Origin: Bacteroidales bacterium UBA5072
GTDB lineage: Bacteria > Bacteroidota > Bacteroidia > Bacteroidales > UBA10428
Direction: 5' to 3'
Assembly: GCA_002415855.1 (NCBI GenBank)
Contig: DIAS01000188.1
Coordinates: forward strand, 1 to 22,885
Length of the DNA stretch: 22,885 nt
The translations under genes and the position numbers were made by a program. Below the pieces are notes generated by a model that saw only the letters and a list, made by a program, of their open reading frames with translations, did not search any database and had not been told where the DNA came from. Of the stretch, positions 14,726 through 22,861 are shown one piece after another (position 1 is the first letter of the stretch; each line of letters begins with the position of its first letter).

Positions 14726-17152
14726 CTACTCGTATTTCAACGCTTCCACCGGGTTAATCTTGGCCGCTTTTATGGATTGATACACCACCACGGCCAATGC
14801 AATGGCCATGGCAATTAAAGTTGATGCCGGGAAGATCCAAGGGTTGATACTGGTTTTATAGGCGAATTTCTGCAGCCATTTTTCCATGATGTAATACACG
14901 GCAGGCCAGGCGATCAACGATGAGAGGGTTATCAGAACGATGATCTCACGGCTAAGAAGTTGCAGGATAATTGCAGCAGAAGCACCATGTGCCTTCCTGA
15001 TGCCGATCTCTTTGGTACGTTTGGCAGCAGTGAATGCGCTTAATCCCAGCAATCCCAGGCAGGCAACAAACACCGCAAGTACTGAAAACAGGGTGAATAT
15101 TCTTCCGGCCCTTGTTTCGGTTTTGTAAAGCGTATCAAAATGTTCGTCAATAAAAGTATATTCAAGCGCCTGACCGGGAAGGAAGCTTTTCCATGTTTTT
15201 TCTACTTGTCTGATGGTCTGCGGTATGTCAGTTCCCGATAATCTGATAAGGGTATATGCATTTGTTTTGCTGGTATTCAAACCAATCATGGTAGGCTCGA
15301 TCCTTTCGTGCAATGATTTATAGTAAACATCCCTGAACACGCCAATGATCTCAACAATGTCGAAGCCTCCCCGCGCATTGGGTGTCGTGAGCCGTGTACC
15401 CACAGGTTCCCTGAGACCAAGGAACTCAACTGCCCTTTCGTTGATAAGGATAGCTGCATTGTCAGTGGTATAATCCCTCGAAAAATTCCTGCCTTTAACA
15501 ACCTTCATGCCCAGGGTGGGCAAGAAATCATAATCACCATGAATAATTTCAAAATGATACATTTTATCCAGCGAGTCGCCTTCCACCTGGTAGGTGGACC
15601 CAAAGTAGATGTCGCCGGGGTAAGTCCAGGAACGACTGGCATTAACCACCCCGGAGATATTCCGGACTTGTTCCCTGAAAGCTTCTGAGTGTTCACCAAG
15701 GTCTCCGGTATTCTTAACCACCAGAACGTTCTCTTTGTTGAATCCAAGGTTTTTATCCTGTATATACCGCAGTTGTGAGGCAACGATGAATGTACTGATA
15801 AGTAAAATAATCGTTATGGTGAACTGTACAACCACCAGCGCTGACCGAAGTCTGATGTTGCCGGGATTGCCATTGAATTTCGATTTCAGAATTTCAACAG
15901 GTTTAAAAGATGACAGGTAAAAGGCCGGATACAAACCGGATATCAGATCGATCAGCAAGACAAGCCCGAGTAATGCGGGAATGGCATACCAATGACTCAT
16001 GTAACCGATAGCCAGTGCTTTCCCGGTGAAACCGTTGAAAATGGGAAGAACAAGTTCAACCAGGGTAAGTCCGAGAATCACGGCGATTATTGTGATGATC
16101 ATTGATTCAGCAAGAAACTGTCGGATCAGTTGTGTTCTGGAAGATCCCATTACCTTCCTGACCCCGACCTCTTTTGTCCTCGAGGAATACCTGGCTGTGG
16201 CAAGGTTCATGAAATTGATACAGGCAATGAACAGCAGAAAAGCAGCAACCAGGGAGAAAAAGTAGATGTATATACGGTCAGTGCTCTGACCATAGCCTAA
16301 AAGATACTCGGTAGTGAAATGAATTTCCAGCAACGGTTGAAGCGTGAATCTGAAAACATTGCCCATTGCCTCATATTCCTTGTAATTGTTTGCCTTGACC
16401 GGAATAATCATTTTTATCTGTGGCATCACATACTTATCCATCAACCCTTCAAATTTGGCTTCCAGTTCTTTATAAGGGTAATTCCCTTTCAGAACAATAT
16501 AAGTTTCAAGCATCTGTGACAGCCAGAATTCACTCCTGCTCAGATCGAGTGAGTTGAATGAAGCCAGGTAATCAAACTGAAAATGGGTGTTTCCCGGTAT
16601 GTCTTCAGCAATACCGGTAACCTGGTAGACCTGTGTGTTGTTCAGCATAATGTTCCTCCCGATCACATCGTCGGTTCCAAAAAGCCTGTTTGCAGTCTGT
16701 TTCGTTAGGATTACCGAATAAGGCAGTTGCAGCGCTTTTTGGGGATCACCTTTCTCCAGTTTGAAATCAAATATCTCGAAGAAGCTGGCATCGGCATAAA
16801 AGAAACTCTTTTCATGATAAGTAACCTGGTTAATGGTTACTTTCTGTTCCATGGGGTAATAATACCGGGTTGCATCCTCTATTTCGGGATATTCTGCCAT
16901 AAATGCCCTGGCCTGAGGGGGAGCAGTAATAGCTGCCGAGATCTCTTTTCCTTCCATCTTTCCATATATGTTGATACGGTAAATGCGGTCAGCTTTCTCA
17001 TGGAATTTTTCAAAACTGAGCTCGTTTCTAACAAACAGAAGGATGAGAATACTTCCGGATATTCCGAGGGCAAGTCCCAGGACGTTGAGAATCAGATAGG
17101 TCTTGTCTCTTAAGAGGTTCCTCAAGGTTATCAGCAGAAAGGTCTTGAACAT
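14726..17152 (-). CDS. FtsX/MacB-like ABC transporter permease
   Basis: The 808-residue inner-membrane protein has the Bacteroidota two-unit MacB/FtsX layout: a first helix (19-41), a large periplasmic MacB-PCD-like domain (about 50-290), four helices (about 294-318, 350-371, 387-412, 437-460) with the FtsX signature ATARYSSRTKEVGVRKVMGSSR, a second periplasmic domain (about 465-680), and three C-terminal helices including the repeated FTAAKRTKEIGIRKAHGAS signature. No ATPase gene is present in the window, so a partner ATPase must be elsewhere if it works as an ABC transporter. Substrates could be lipoproteins, lipids or antimicrobial peptides; none can be assigned. It is divergent from a sigma-54-type response regulator and kinase, with a near sigma-54 promoter about 31-46 bp before its start, suggesting regulation by them. 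Confidence 0.9.
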   Translation of the reverse strand: MFKTFLLITLRNLLRDKTYLILNVLGLALGISGSILILLFVRNELSFEKFHEKADRIYRINIYGKMEGKEISAAITAPPQARAFMAEYPEIEDATRYYYPMEQKVTINQVTYHEKSFFYADASFFEIFDFKLEKGDPQKALQLPYSVILTKQTANRLFGTDDVIGRNIMLNNTQVYQVTGIAEDIPGNTHFQFDYLASFNSLDLSRSEFWLSQMLETYIVLKGNYPYKELEAKFEGLMDKYVMPQIKMIIPVKANNYKEYEAMGNVFRFTLQPLLEIHFTTEYLLGYGQSTDRIYIYFFSLVAAFLLFIACINFMNLATARYSSRTKEVGVRKVMGSSRTQLIRQFLAESMIITIIAVILGLTLVELVLPIFNGFTGKALAIGYMSHWYAIPALLGLVLLIDLISGLYPAFYLSSFKPVEILKSKFNGNPGNIRLRSALVVVQFTITIILLISTFIVASQLRYIQDKNLGFNKENVLVVKNTGDLGEHSEAFREQVRNISGVVNASRSWTYPGDIYFGSTYQVEGDSLDKMYHFEIIHGDYDFLPTLGMKVVKGRNFSRDYTTDNAAILINERAVEFLGLREPVGTRLTTPNARGGFDIVEIIGVFRDVYYKSLHERIEPTMIGLNTSKTNAYTLIRLSGTDIPQTIRQVEKTWKSFLPGQALEYTFIDEHFDTLYKTETRAGRIFTLFSVLAVFVACLGLLGLSAFTAAKRTKEIGIRKAHGASAAIILQLLSREIIVLITLSSLIAWPAVYYIMEKWLQKFAYKTSINPWIFPASTLIAMAIALAVVVYQSIKAAKINPVEALKYE

Positions 17153-17182
17153 AAAAGTAATATTAGCGGTTTGGTTTTCCCG

Positions 17183-17198
17183 GCCAAGAGTTGTGCCA
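17183..17198 (-). promoter_or_regulatory. Near-consensus sigma-54 promoter before the permease gene
   Basis: Read on the - strand the sequence is TGGCAC, five bases, TTGGC, against the sigma-54 consensus TGGCAC-N5-TTGCW. The -24 half is perfect; the -12 half has GG where GC is expected. Transcription would start near 17170, about 20 bp before the permease ATG. The adjacent NtrC-type regulator makes a sigma-54 promoter plausible, but the -12 deviation is serious. Confidence 0.4.
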
Positions 17199-17317
17199 AA
17201 CTCACAGATAATTCACATACAATCAAATAGCATAATGATGATCCAATAAGTGTGCAAGTATTTCACAGTCGGCCACCAAAATTGCACGATTTTCAATAGA
17301 TTTGTTACACGCCATCC

Positions 17318-17368
17318 TTTGCCAGTTCTCCTTCCGGAGAGGAGCAGTGGATGAGCCAAACTGGCAAA
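17318..17368 (+). promoter_or_regulatory. Structured leader in front of the response regulator
   Basis: TTTGCCAGTT (17318-17327) and AACTGGCAAA (17359-17368) are perfect inverted repeats, the right arm ending 2 bp before the regulator ATG. Between them TCTCC-ttcc-GGAGA (17327-17340) forms a second small hairpin that pairs part of the only good Shine-Dalgarno run (GGAGAGGAG, 17336-17344). It could be an RNA structure controlling translation or a binding site for the regulator itself. Confidence 0.5.
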
Positions 17369-17374
17369 AGATGA
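17351..17374 (+). CDS. Possible 7-codon leader peptide overlapping the regulator start
   Basis: An ATG at 17351, six bases after the run GGAGAGGAG, opens a reading frame encoding MSQTGKR and ends with TGA at 17372-17374, overlapping the regulator ATG as ATGA. The regulator start itself lacks a Shine-Dalgarno sequence, so ribosomes finishing this peptide could reinitiate on the regulator. This is inference from layout; a chance frame this short is quite possible. Confidence 0.25.
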   Translation: MSQTGKR

Positions 17375-18741
17375 AAAAAAAAGGCAAAATTCTGATTGTT
17401 GACGACAATGAGGAAATCCTGGTAGCATTGCGTTTGCAGCTTTCCACCTATTTTGAGAAAGTTGCCACCGAGAGGAAGCCTGAAATGATTCCTTCCTGGA
17501 TGAACCGGGAAGGTTTTGATGTCATTGTGCTCGACATGAATTTCAGGGCGGGGATCAACACAGGCAATGAGGGTATTTTCTGGATGAACAAGATTCTGTC
17601 GCTTGATCCTGATATATCGGTTGTTTTCATTACAGCCTATGCCGGTATTGAGCTGGCCGTAAAAGCCATTCAGCAGGGCGCGGCCGATTTTATTGAGAAA
17701 CCGTGGGATGATGAGAAAATGCTGGCTGCTGTTTTAAGGGCATGGGAAATGCGCCGTTCAAAGCTTGAGATTACCAATTTGCGGGAAAAGCAGAAACATC
17801 TCAGCGAAAGGATCGATGACCAGTACAGTTTCTTCAGGGGTACCTCTCCGGCAACGGAAAGAATTTACAGGACCATCGATAAGGTGGCAGCCACTGATGC
17901 CAGTATCCTGATTCTGGGTGAGAATGGGACAGGAAAGGAAATCATGGCTCGCGAAATACACCGCCGCTCGGCACGTTCAAAGGAAGTTTTCATTGGCGTG
18001 GACCTGGGTTCACTGAGCACCTCTTTGTTTGAAAGCGAACTTTTCGGCCATGTGAAGGGCGCTTTCACGGATGCACGGGAAGATCGTCCCGGAAGGTTCG
18101 AGATTGCCACTGGCGGCACCTTGTTTCTCGATGAGATAGGGAATCTTCCCCCTGAACTGCAGCCGAAATTGCTTACGGCCTTGCATAACAGGGAGATAAC
18201 ACGGATCGGATCAAACAGGGCTATACCGGTAGATATCAGATTGATTTCCGCCACCAACAGGCCTGTACATGAACTTGTCGCAGAAGGCCGGTTTCGTGAA
18301 GATCTCCTCTACCGCATCAATACCATTCAGCTTGAAATTCCTCCTTTACGTGAAAGAAAGGATGACATTCCCCTGTTGCTTGATTTCTTTCTGCAAAAAT
18401 ACACTGCAAAATACGGGAAGCCAGTTTTCAAGACTGATAAAGCAGCCCTTGATAAACTGTTGCATTACGGTTGGCCCGGTAACGTGCGGGAACTGCAGCA
18501 TATGACTGAGAAAGCAGTCATTTTGGGCGAGGGAAGCACACTGCATGAGGAGGACTTTTTTTTCGGATCGCGTTCACGACCCCGGGAATCCATGCAGGAA
18601 ATCCTGAACCTGGAACAGCTTGAAAAGGAGGCCATCCGAAGGGCCATTGAAAAGCATAACGGGAATATTTCACGGGCGGTTCTGGAACTGGGCATTTCCC
18701 GAAGAGCGCTCTATTACAAACTCGGAAAGCATGATACTTAA
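17371..18741 (+). CDS. NtrC-family sigma-54-dependent response regulator
   Basis: The 456-residue cytosolic regulator has three domains. The receiver (about 5-125) shows D11/D12, phospho-acceptor D55 in VLDMNF, T88 and K110 (FIEKPW). The AAA+ domain (about 155-395) shows Walker A GENGTGKE (183-190) and Walker B GGTLFLDE. The Fis-type helix-turn-helix covers about 416-454 (NISRAVLELGISRRALYYKL). The sigma-54-contacting GAFTGA loop reads GAFTDA (230-235), a variant I associate with Bacteroidota regulators. Start chosen at ATG 17371 because the receiver fold begins directly after it; an upstream TTG at 17302 would add 23 unlikely residues. It overlaps the kinase gene by 11 bp and is divergent from the FtsX-like permease gene, its likely target. 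Confidence 0.95.
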   Translation: MKKKGKILIVDDNEEILVALRLQLSTYFEKVATERKPEMIPSWMNREGFDVIVLDMNFRAGINTGNEGIFWMNKILSLDPDISVVFITAYAGIELAVKAIQQGAADFIEKPWDDEKMLAAVLRAWEMRRSKLEITNLREKQKHLSERIDDQYSFFRGTSPATERIYRTIDKVAATDASILILGENGTGKEIMAREIHRRSARSKEVFIGVDLGSLSTSLFESELFGHVKGAFTDAREDRPGRFEIATGGTLFLDEIGNLPPELQPKLLTALHNREITRIGSNRAIPVDIRLISATNRPVHELVAEGRFREDLLYRINTIQLEIPPLRERKDDIPLLLDFFLQKYTAKYGKPVFKTDKAALDKLLHYGWPGNVRELQHMTEKAVILGEGSTLHEEDFFFGSRSRPRESMQEILNLEQLEKEAIRRAIEKHNGNISRAVLELGISRRALYYKLGKHDT

Positions 18742-20080
18742 ACATTACCTGATCAGGGTCATCATCCTGGTGATCCTGATCGCTCTGGCAGGGCTGCTCA
18801 TGGTCTGGTCCTTTACACGCGATAGCCTGGTCATGGCCAGGTTCACTTTTATCATGATCTGGTTGCTGCTTATTGCTTGGCTCATCTATTATGTGACCAA
18901 AACCAACAGGACACTCAAGGTGTTCATGGAATCACTCAGGTACCTCGATGCTGTTAGGACACAAAAGGGAAAGGGAAGGTTGTTTGAGGAACTTGACAGA
19001 TTGTACAATGAGGTTATAGGGATCATACACAAAGTAGAAGTGGAGAAAGAAATGGACAGGCAGTATTTTAAGAGTATAATCGATCATACCGGAACCGGAA
19101 TTCTTTCCTTCGACGATACCGGTAATATCCAAACAATTAATGCAGCCTGCAAGAAACTACTGGGCATCAGGAGCCTGGATAATATCCGGTCCTTATCTGC
19201 AATTGCATCACAACTTCCTGAAATTCTGACAGAAATGAAGCCGGGAAACCAGAAACTACTCAGGATCACCGTGAACAATGAGATTGTCGGATTGTGGCTG
19301 AAAATGACGGAGATCAGGGTGAGGAACAAGCGGATAAGGCTTGCTGCTGTACAAAACATTCAGCATGAGCTCGAAGAGGAAGAGCTGGATGCCTGGCAGA
19401 AGCTGATCAGGGTGCTTACGCATGAAATCATGAATTCCGTGACCCCGGTCAATTCTCTCACCCATACCATGATCAGGATGTTTGAACACCAGGGAAAACC
19501 TAAAAGCATTTGCGATTTGGATGATGCAACCCTGAAGAATGCGCTGGAAGGTTTGCATTCCATTGAAAAGAGAAGTCATGGACTGATCGGTTTTGTACAA
19601 TCATACCGGAGCCTGACAAGAATAAGAAAACCTGTTTTCAATCGGCTCGATATAGGTGACCTGTTGATGCGCCTGGCCAGCCTGGTAAAACATGAACTGC
19701 AATCCCGCAGGATCAGGTTGGTGATAAATATGGAAAGGGATAACCTGCAACTGAACGCTGATGAAAAACTCGTGGAGCAGGTTTTAATAAACCTTGTCAA
19801 CAATGCGGTATATGCATTGCGGAATACTGACGATCCCACCATTCAGATCGCTGCACGCACGGATCAGGATGGTTTTTTACTCGAAGTCATGGATAACGGT
19901 GAGGGCATCCCGTCAGAAATTGTAAGCAGTATTTTCATACCATTTTACACTACCAGGGAAGAAGGTTCGGGTATCGGCTTGAGCCTGAGCCGTCAGATTA
20001 TGCGGGTTCACGGAGGAAGCATCTCGGTCCGCTCAAAACCAGGCGAAACAACATTCCTGCTGCGATTTCCGGTTGGATGA
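18731..20080 (+). CDS. Membrane sensor histidine kinase with minimal periplasmic loop
   Basis: Starting at ATG 18731 (inside the end of the regulator gene) the kinase has 449 residues. Two helices (about 8-27 and 36-55) are joined by only about eight residues, so there is almost no periplasmic sensor domain. A linker and PAS-like domain (about 110-205) follow, then the HisKA helix with phospho-acceptor H231 in LTHEIMNSVTP, the N-box NLVNNAVYAL (354-363), G1 DNGEGIP (388-394) and G2 GSGIGLSLS (412-420). The catalytic core resembles NtrB/NtrY-type kinases, which suits an NtrC-type partner. An upstream in-frame start at 18620 would add 37 residues lying entirely within the regulator's HTH region and is rejected. 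Stimulus is unknown; signal transfer from a membrane partner such as the adjacent permease is a reasonable guess. Confidence 0.93.
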   Translation: MILKHYLIRVIILVILIALAGLLMVWSFTRDSLVMARFTFIMIWLLLIAWLIYYVTKTNRTLKVFMESLRYLDAVRTQKGKGRLFEELDRLYNEVIGIIHKVEVEKEMDRQYFKSIIDHTGTGILSFDDTGNIQTINAACKKLLGIRSLDNIRSLSAIASQLPEILTEMKPGNQKLLRITVNNEIVGLWLKMTEIRVRNKRIRLAAVQNIQHELEEEELDAWQKLIRVLTHEIMNSVTPVNSLTHTMIRMFEHQGKPKSICDLDDATLKNALEGLHSIEKRSHGLIGFVQSYRSLTRIRKPVFNRLDIGDLLMRLASLVKHELQSRRIRLVINMERDNLQLNADEKLVEQVLINLVNNAVYALRNTDDPTIQIAARTDQDGFLLEVMDNGEGIPSEIVSSIFIPFYTTREEGSGIGLSLSRQIMRVHGGSISVRSKPGETTFLLRFPVG

Positions 20081-20124
20081 TCCTCAACCTCGCAGATGAC
20101 TCATTCTTTGGTCCCGGTCACCGG

Positions 20125-21219
20125 TCACTGTATATCCTTCAGAAATAAAGTATGCGGATCATTATAAAACCTCAGGAAGTCAGCCTTGAATTGTTCATTT
20201 TTCCCGGATGGTGATGAATATGGTGTGATTTCAGGGACAGCACGCGGATTATAAGTATTTCTCCAATTCAGTATATAAGATACCGGATATTTTTTCAGCA
20301 CATTGAGAAGCGATTCCGAGAACCATGTATTACCTGCACCGCCACATTCACTCAGGGCACAAAGTTTGTTCCTGACCCCTGCATTGTGTGAGACGAAGGC
20401 CATGGCATTATCGAGTTCACCAAAGTATGCCGGTCCCCTGTCATACATATCCAGTGAAAGCATATCGATATACTCGTCACCGGGATAGCCTTCCAGGTAA
20501 TCGTCCAGAGTCAACACCCGGTCGGTATTGTATGCATAGAGGATATTATGCAGTCCCTTTTGTCGCAGATAGGTCACGGTATATTGCCACAGTTGAATGT
20601 ATTCGTCACTGGTGCAGATATTTTTCCCCCACCAGAAGAAACTGCCAGAGTGTTCATGCCATGGGCGGAAGATGAAGGGGATCAGCCTGCCGTCTTCACT
20701 TTTCAGTGTCAGAAAGTAATCTGCCAGCAGGTCCAACCATGTATTGAATTTTGCATGATTTTCCCCACCCGGGAGTATCGATTTTACGACCAGTTTCGAA
20801 CTTACATCCCAGGCTGATCTGCCGGTTAACGGATTGTCGGGGTGCCAGCTGACAGTTATAATGCCGTTTCTCTGGTGAAAGATCTTTATCTGCTCCCTGA
20901 TCTGGATAAATGAAACGGAATCGAGGCTACGTTCATGGCCCAGTTCCAAATGTCCCAGTTCAAATCCGGCAACAGCCGGGTAGTCCCCGACAAGGTCCCT
21001 GATATCAGAACGGTCTTTTTCATACCACCAGGTATAACCATACATCAGATCATCCTGGTGACCGTACATAACCCCCTTCTTTTGAAGGTCCATCATACGC
21101 TGGAATAATTTTACCGCTTCGGGACCTGCCTGCGGGTCGGCAGGTAATAAGGCCCTGGCCGGTTGTGCCTGACAGGTCAGGATGCTGAAAAGCAACAGTC
21201 CGGATAAAAGTACTTTCAT
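20125..21219 (-). CDS. Secreted GH26 glycoside hydrolase (beta-mannanase-like)
   Basis: The 364-residue protein begins with a signal peptide (MKVLLSGLLLFSILTCQAQ; the LTC segment is a poor lipobox, so type I cleavage is likelier). The rest is a GH26 TIM barrel: GHQDDLMYG (53-61), SWHPDNP (124-130), the acid/base E189 in FRPWHEHSGSFFWWG, and nucleophile E291 in ALSECGG, with YILNWRN near the end. GH26 enzymes cleave beta-1,4-mannan backbones or release mannobiose; some act on mixed-linkage glucan or xylan, so exact specificity is open. The gene converges on the histidine kinase gene with a 44-bp gap that holds short GGTCACCGGTCAC-type repeats. No mannan-related neighbour is present, so it may act alone or with enzymes elsewhere. 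Confidence 0.92.
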   Translation of the reverse strand: MKVLLSGLLLFSILTCQAQPARALLPADPQAGPEAVKLFQRMMDLQKKGVMYGHQDDLMYGYTWWYEKDRSDIRDLVGDYPAVAGFELGHLELGHERSLDSVSFIQIREQIKIFHQRNGIITVSWHPDNPLTGRSAWDVSSKLVVKSILPGGENHAKFNTWLDLLADYFLTLKSEDGRLIPFIFRPWHEHSGSFFWWGKNICTSDEYIQLWQYTVTYLRQKGLHNILYAYNTDRVLTLDDYLEGYPGDEYIDMLSLDMYDRGPAYFGELDNAMAFVSHNAGVRNKLCALSECGGAGNTWFSESLLNVLKKYPVSYILNWRNTYNPRAVPEITPYSSPSGKNEQFKADFLRFYNDPHTLFLKDIQ

Positions 21220-21390
21220 GTGGCAAGAATTTTATTCTAAAATTATAACAGCTTTTACTTTGTTGCTAACATTAATGCGCACAATATTATAAAATGCTAA
21301 AATCGTATTACAGGAATTCGGGATTCATGAATTCGCACAAGTGAATAATATTGAATATCTTTAAAGGAAACTCAGTAACAATTAATTCCC

Positions 21391-22098
21391 ATGAAACTCA
21401 AAGTCATCATTACCGGTTCTACAGGCATGATCGGAAAAGGAGTATTATTTGAATGTCTCGGGTCCCGGCTCGTTGATTCTGTTTTGGTTATAAACCGAAA
21501 ATCACTGGGAATAAATCATCCCAAATTAAAGGAGATCATCCACCAGGATTTCTTTGAACTTTCAGCCCTGCGACCCGAACTCGCTGGTTATGATGCCTGC
21601 TTCTTCTGTCTGGGAGTCTCTTCCGCCGGTATGTCAGAAAAGGATTATCATCACATCACCTATGATCTTACCCTGAATTTTGCCGTGACAGTGAAAGAAT
21701 TAAATCCTGGCATAACCTTCTGTTATATATCAGGTGCGGGAACCGACAGTACAGGACAGGGAAGGTCCATGTGGGCCAGGGTCAAGGGTAAAACGGAAAA
21801 TGCCTTGCTGGCTCTTGGCTTCAGGGATGCTTATATGCTCCGACCTGGATTTATCAGGCCAGTGAGAGGGATCAGGTCAAGTACAGCCTTGTACAATATT
21901 CTCTATGTGATCATGTCTCCGTTATTTCCATTGATCATGCATTTCCCGAAGTTCGCAACGAGTTCCGAGACATTGTCAAAGGCAATGATTTTTGCAGCTT
22001 CTGACGGTTATGGGAGTAAGGTTATGGAGAGTGAGGATATCAATGAATTCGTGAAGATAAAAGAAAAGGGTGACGCTCAGAAGTTAGATATTGATTGA
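21391..22098 (+). CDS. NAD(P)-binding epimerase-like / atypical SDR protein
   Basis: The 235-residue cytosolic protein has an N-terminal Rossmann fold with the dinucleotide motif GSTGMIG (9-15), a NRKSLG turn after the second strand that suggests NADP(H) preference, and FCLGVSSAGMSE after the fourth strand. The strand CYISGAGTDSTGQG (111-124) fits NmrA-like or extended SDR relatives, but the usual YxxxK is not intact (MWARVKGKTEN: W for Y), so classical SDR chemistry is doubtful. The C-terminal half is hydrophobic (LYNILYVIMSPLFPLI), with possible membrane association. Substrate unknown. It is divergent from the GH26 gene and convergent with the aquaglyceroporin gene 45 bp away. TAATATTG at 21346-21353 is a weak -7-like box. 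Confidence 0.75.
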   Translation: MKLKVIITGSTGMIGKGVLFECLGSRLVDSVLVINRKSLGINHPKLKEIIHQDFFELSALRPELAGYDACFFCLGVSSAGMSEKDYHHITYDLTLNFAVTVKELNPGITFCYISGAGTDSTGQGRSMWARVKGKTENALLALGFRDAYMLRPGFIRPVRGIRSSTALYNILYVIMSPLFPLIMHFPKFATSSETLSKAMIFAASDGYGSKVMESEDINEFVKIKEKGDAQKLDID

Positions 22099-22143
22099 CA
22101 ATATCCTCACCCCTGCCGGCAGATGACGTTGTTGTGGTAAGGC

Positions 22144-22851
22144 TTACTGAAGAATAAGGTATATCAAGGCTGCCAGCAACCCTCCCAGGATAGGCCCTGC
22201 AATCGGAACCCACGCATAATTCATATCAAAGCCCGCTTTTGGCTTAATTGGCAAAAGGGCATGCACGATCCGGGGACCCAGGTCACGTGCCGGATTTATG
22301 GCATAGCCGGTAGGCCCTCCAAGTGAGAGTCCCAATCCTAGCACAACCAGGGCAACCGGCAATGCATTTAGCGCACCCAGACCCACATCGGGGGCTGCCA
22401 TATACAATACGGCAAGTGTCAGTACAAAGGTTCCCACGATCTCTGTCAATGCATTATCCAACAGGCTTCTGATGTTCGGCGCTGTACAGAATACCGCCTG
22501 CATTACCCGGGCATCCTCAGTAGCTTCGAAATGCTTACGGTAGGCTATCCACACCAGGAATGCACCGAGCATGGCTCCGATCAGCTGAGCCGTTATGTAG
22601 GTGATGATCTTTCCGGCCGGAAATTTGCCGATAACAGCCAATGCAATCGTAATGGCAGGATTCAGGTGGGCCCCGCTGTATTGAGCGGAAACCAGCACGC
22701 CGGTGTATACACCTACAGCCCATCCGAAGGTGATAACGATCCACCCGCTGTTGTTACCTTTGGTTTTATTCAACAATACATTAGCAACCACACCTCCTCC
22801 AAATATGAGGATAATTGCTGTTCCGGTAAGTTCTGCAAGAAAGGGGGACAT
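22144..22851 (-). CDS. glpF: MIP-family aquaglyceroporin (GlpF type)
   Basis: The 235-residue inner-membrane channel has six membrane helices and both pore half-helix motifs: HLNPA (N64) and AINPARDLGP (N186). The Asp after the second NPAR (D190) is the glycerol-facilitator signature. By spacing from the NPA motifs the selectivity filter would be W44, G174, Y183 and R189, close to W/G/F/R of E. coli GlpF and unlike the narrow His-containing filter of AqpZ, so glycerol or other small polyols should pass. No glycerol kinase gene is adjacent within the window; one could lie beyond the right edge, upstream of this gene. The start at 22851 lies directly downstream, in its reading direction, of a heptamer tandem repeat. 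Confidence 0.92.
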   Translation of the reverse strand: MSPFLAELTGTAIILIFGGGVVANVLLNKTKGNNSGWIVITFGWAVGVYTGVLVSAQYSGAHLNPAITIALAVIGKFPAGKIITYITAQLIGAMLGAFLVWIAYRKHFEATEDARVMQAVFCTAPNIRSLLDNALTEIVGTFVLTLAVLYMAAPDVGLGALNALPVALVVLGLGLSLGGPTGYAINPARDLGPRIVHALLPIKPKAGFDMNYAWVPIAGPILGGLLAALIYLILQ

Positions 22852-22861
22852 GGCAGTTAAT

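Noticed and set aside
17270..17286. Sigma-54-like GG...TTGC pattern on the + strand before the regulator
   Set aside because: Spacing between GG and GC is 11 instead of 10 and the -24 half is poor (CGGCCA).
17302..17370. Upstream TTG start for the response regulator
   Set aside because: It would add 23 residues before the receiver domain, across the inverted-repeat leader; ATG 17371 directly precedes the first receiver strand.
18620..18730. Upstream ATG start for the histidine kinase
   Set aside because: The extra 37 residues lie wholly inside the regulator's helix-turn-helix coding region and would place a polar tail before the first membrane helix; the 18731 start gives a normal short overlap.
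21323..21332. Perfect 10-bp palindrome ATTCATGAAT before the epimerase-like gene
   Set aside because: Short A/T-rich palindromes are expected by chance and no related site was found.
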